A stretch of 42,821 nt of DNA. It comes from Reticulitermes lucifugus. Lineage: Eukaryota; Arthropoda; Insecta; Blattodea; Rhinotermitidae. Positions 42,121 through 42,821 of the stretch are shown piece by piece. The notes beneath the pieces are model-generated. The model had not been told where the DNA came from. It was given only the letters and a program-made list of their open reading frames with translations, and made no database searches. Within the stretch, counting starts at the first letter, position 1. The number at the start of each line of letters is the position of its first letter. Where the stretch lies: the NCBI GenBank assembly GCA_026260175.1, contig JAKCWW010000324.1, positions 78,806-121,626 on the forward strand. Reading direction: 5' to 3'. A program made the position numbers and the translations under genes.

Positions 42121-42504
42121 GACGGAGAAGCATGATATTCCCATAAGCATTTCTGTCCATAAAAATGAGGAAATTACGCATACAGTAGGGTTGGGGTTAG
42201 GTTCGAGAGCTGCGTAGTACGAAGTGGACGCGTGGGTTTATTTCTCTTTTGACAGCGACATTAGCTGTAACTTGTTTCTTCCATTTCATGGTGTCTCCGC
42301 GTAATTAGCGGAACATAAAGTGACACATTGCATGTATAAGCTATTTTTAATCTGAAATTAGGATGGCTTTGCTGCAAGCTGTTGGCAAGGACACGATGCT
42401 GAAATGTTGCTGGTGTGGATAATTGCCTCTTTGTAGCACGATAATTTCCATATAAATTACTGAGGGAATTCTAATTTTTGCTGGGATGGTAAATTTAATT
42501 TTCG
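42121..42504. other. Gene-free stretch
   Basis: Nothing could be supported. Confidence 0.5.
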
Positions 42505-42678
42505 TTGTGATGGTGGATTGATATGGCTCAGGTTAGGGACAGGTAGCGGGCGTTTGTGAATGCGGTAATGAACCTTAGGTTCCTCAAAATGCAGGGAATT
42601 TCTTGACTAGCTGAGGACCTGTTAGCTTCTCAGGAAGGACTCTGCTCCGTGGAGTTAGTTAGTTAGTTGGTGAATTCG
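42505..42678 (+). mobile_element. 3' end of the LINE family, third copy
   Basis: In one frame the sequence reads W-I-D-M-A-Q-V-R-D-R, stop (TAG in place of a Trp codon), [12 protein letters not shown]. It then continues into the same 3' UTR seen at 165-269, and ends at the GTTAGTTAGTTAG repeat (42655-42678). It includes the residues deleted from the copy at the left edge. 5' truncated, so it starts within the tail. Confidence 0.75.
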
Positions 42679-42821
42679 TTTCTTTTCTTATGTCTAAGTT
42701 CCTTTTTTTTTCTACCCCTTCCCCCACCCTTCGAGTACTGATCTTTCTTTTAGCCTTACGTCTCATTCATTCTGTAGTCTGTCTTACGACAGGTCCGTAG
42801 CCTCTTCCAAAGCGAGTTCTC
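42679..42821. other. Right edge of the window
   Basis: T/C-rich sequence without a recognisable feature. Confidence 0.5.

Overview
The window looks like an arthropod nuclear genome segment, most likely an insect and probably a cockroach or termite (Blattodea). The evidence is the absence of compact prokaryotic genes, an AT-leaning background, long stretches with no sustained coding signal, and a dense layer of decayed eukaryotic transposable elements: tRNA-derived SINEs, 3' ends of a non-LTR retrotransposon, mariner/Tc1 remnants, a PIF/Harbinger derivative, a pogo/Tigger-like MITE and a foldback MITE family. The Blattodea assignment is inferred from my memory of how such repeats read in those genomes, not from a search.

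Only one segment reads convincingly as host coding sequence: a candidate first coding exon on the + strand at 29461-29722. It begins with an ATG in good context, has coding-like third positions and ends at a GTAAGA donor. I do not recognise the protein. No partner exon is visible in the remaining 13 kb downstream, so most of the window is probably intron and/or intergenic DNA of one very large gene.

Layout. 1-7 kb: the 3' end of a LINE at the left edge, an antisense mariner N-terminal fragment (2166-2495) beside a strong pyrimidine tract, a foldback MITE (about 4180-4375), a 91-bp tandem duplication (5007-5188), and a well-preserved 598-bp Harbinger element (5651-6248) with TAA duplications that carries remnants of both Harbinger ORFs in opposite orientations. 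7-15 kb: SINE fragments, further MITE arms and a Tc1/mariner-type transposase pseudogene (14858-15370). 15-25 kb: tRNA-SINE copies, including 23062-23346 with an exact 11-bp target duplication, set in what may be a Penelope-like remnant. 25-31 kb: more SINEs, a degenerate dispersed repeat around the Tyr-Glu-Glu-Ser motif, the candidate exon, and an inverted pair of unclassified repeats. 31-43 kb: a five-unit tandem array (32231-32668) whose units look tRNA-like and alternate in an A-B-A-B-A higher-order pattern, a foldback MITE (34258-34485), a pogo/Tigger-like MITE (40927-41268), and two more LINE 3' ends (41768-41950 and 42505-42678).

There is no operon-like cooperation between genes here. 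The elements record successive insertions into presumably non-coding DNA. The strongest structural claims are the Harbinger element, the pogo-like MITE, the SINE with its target duplication and the tandem array, because each rests on boundaries directly visible in the sequence.
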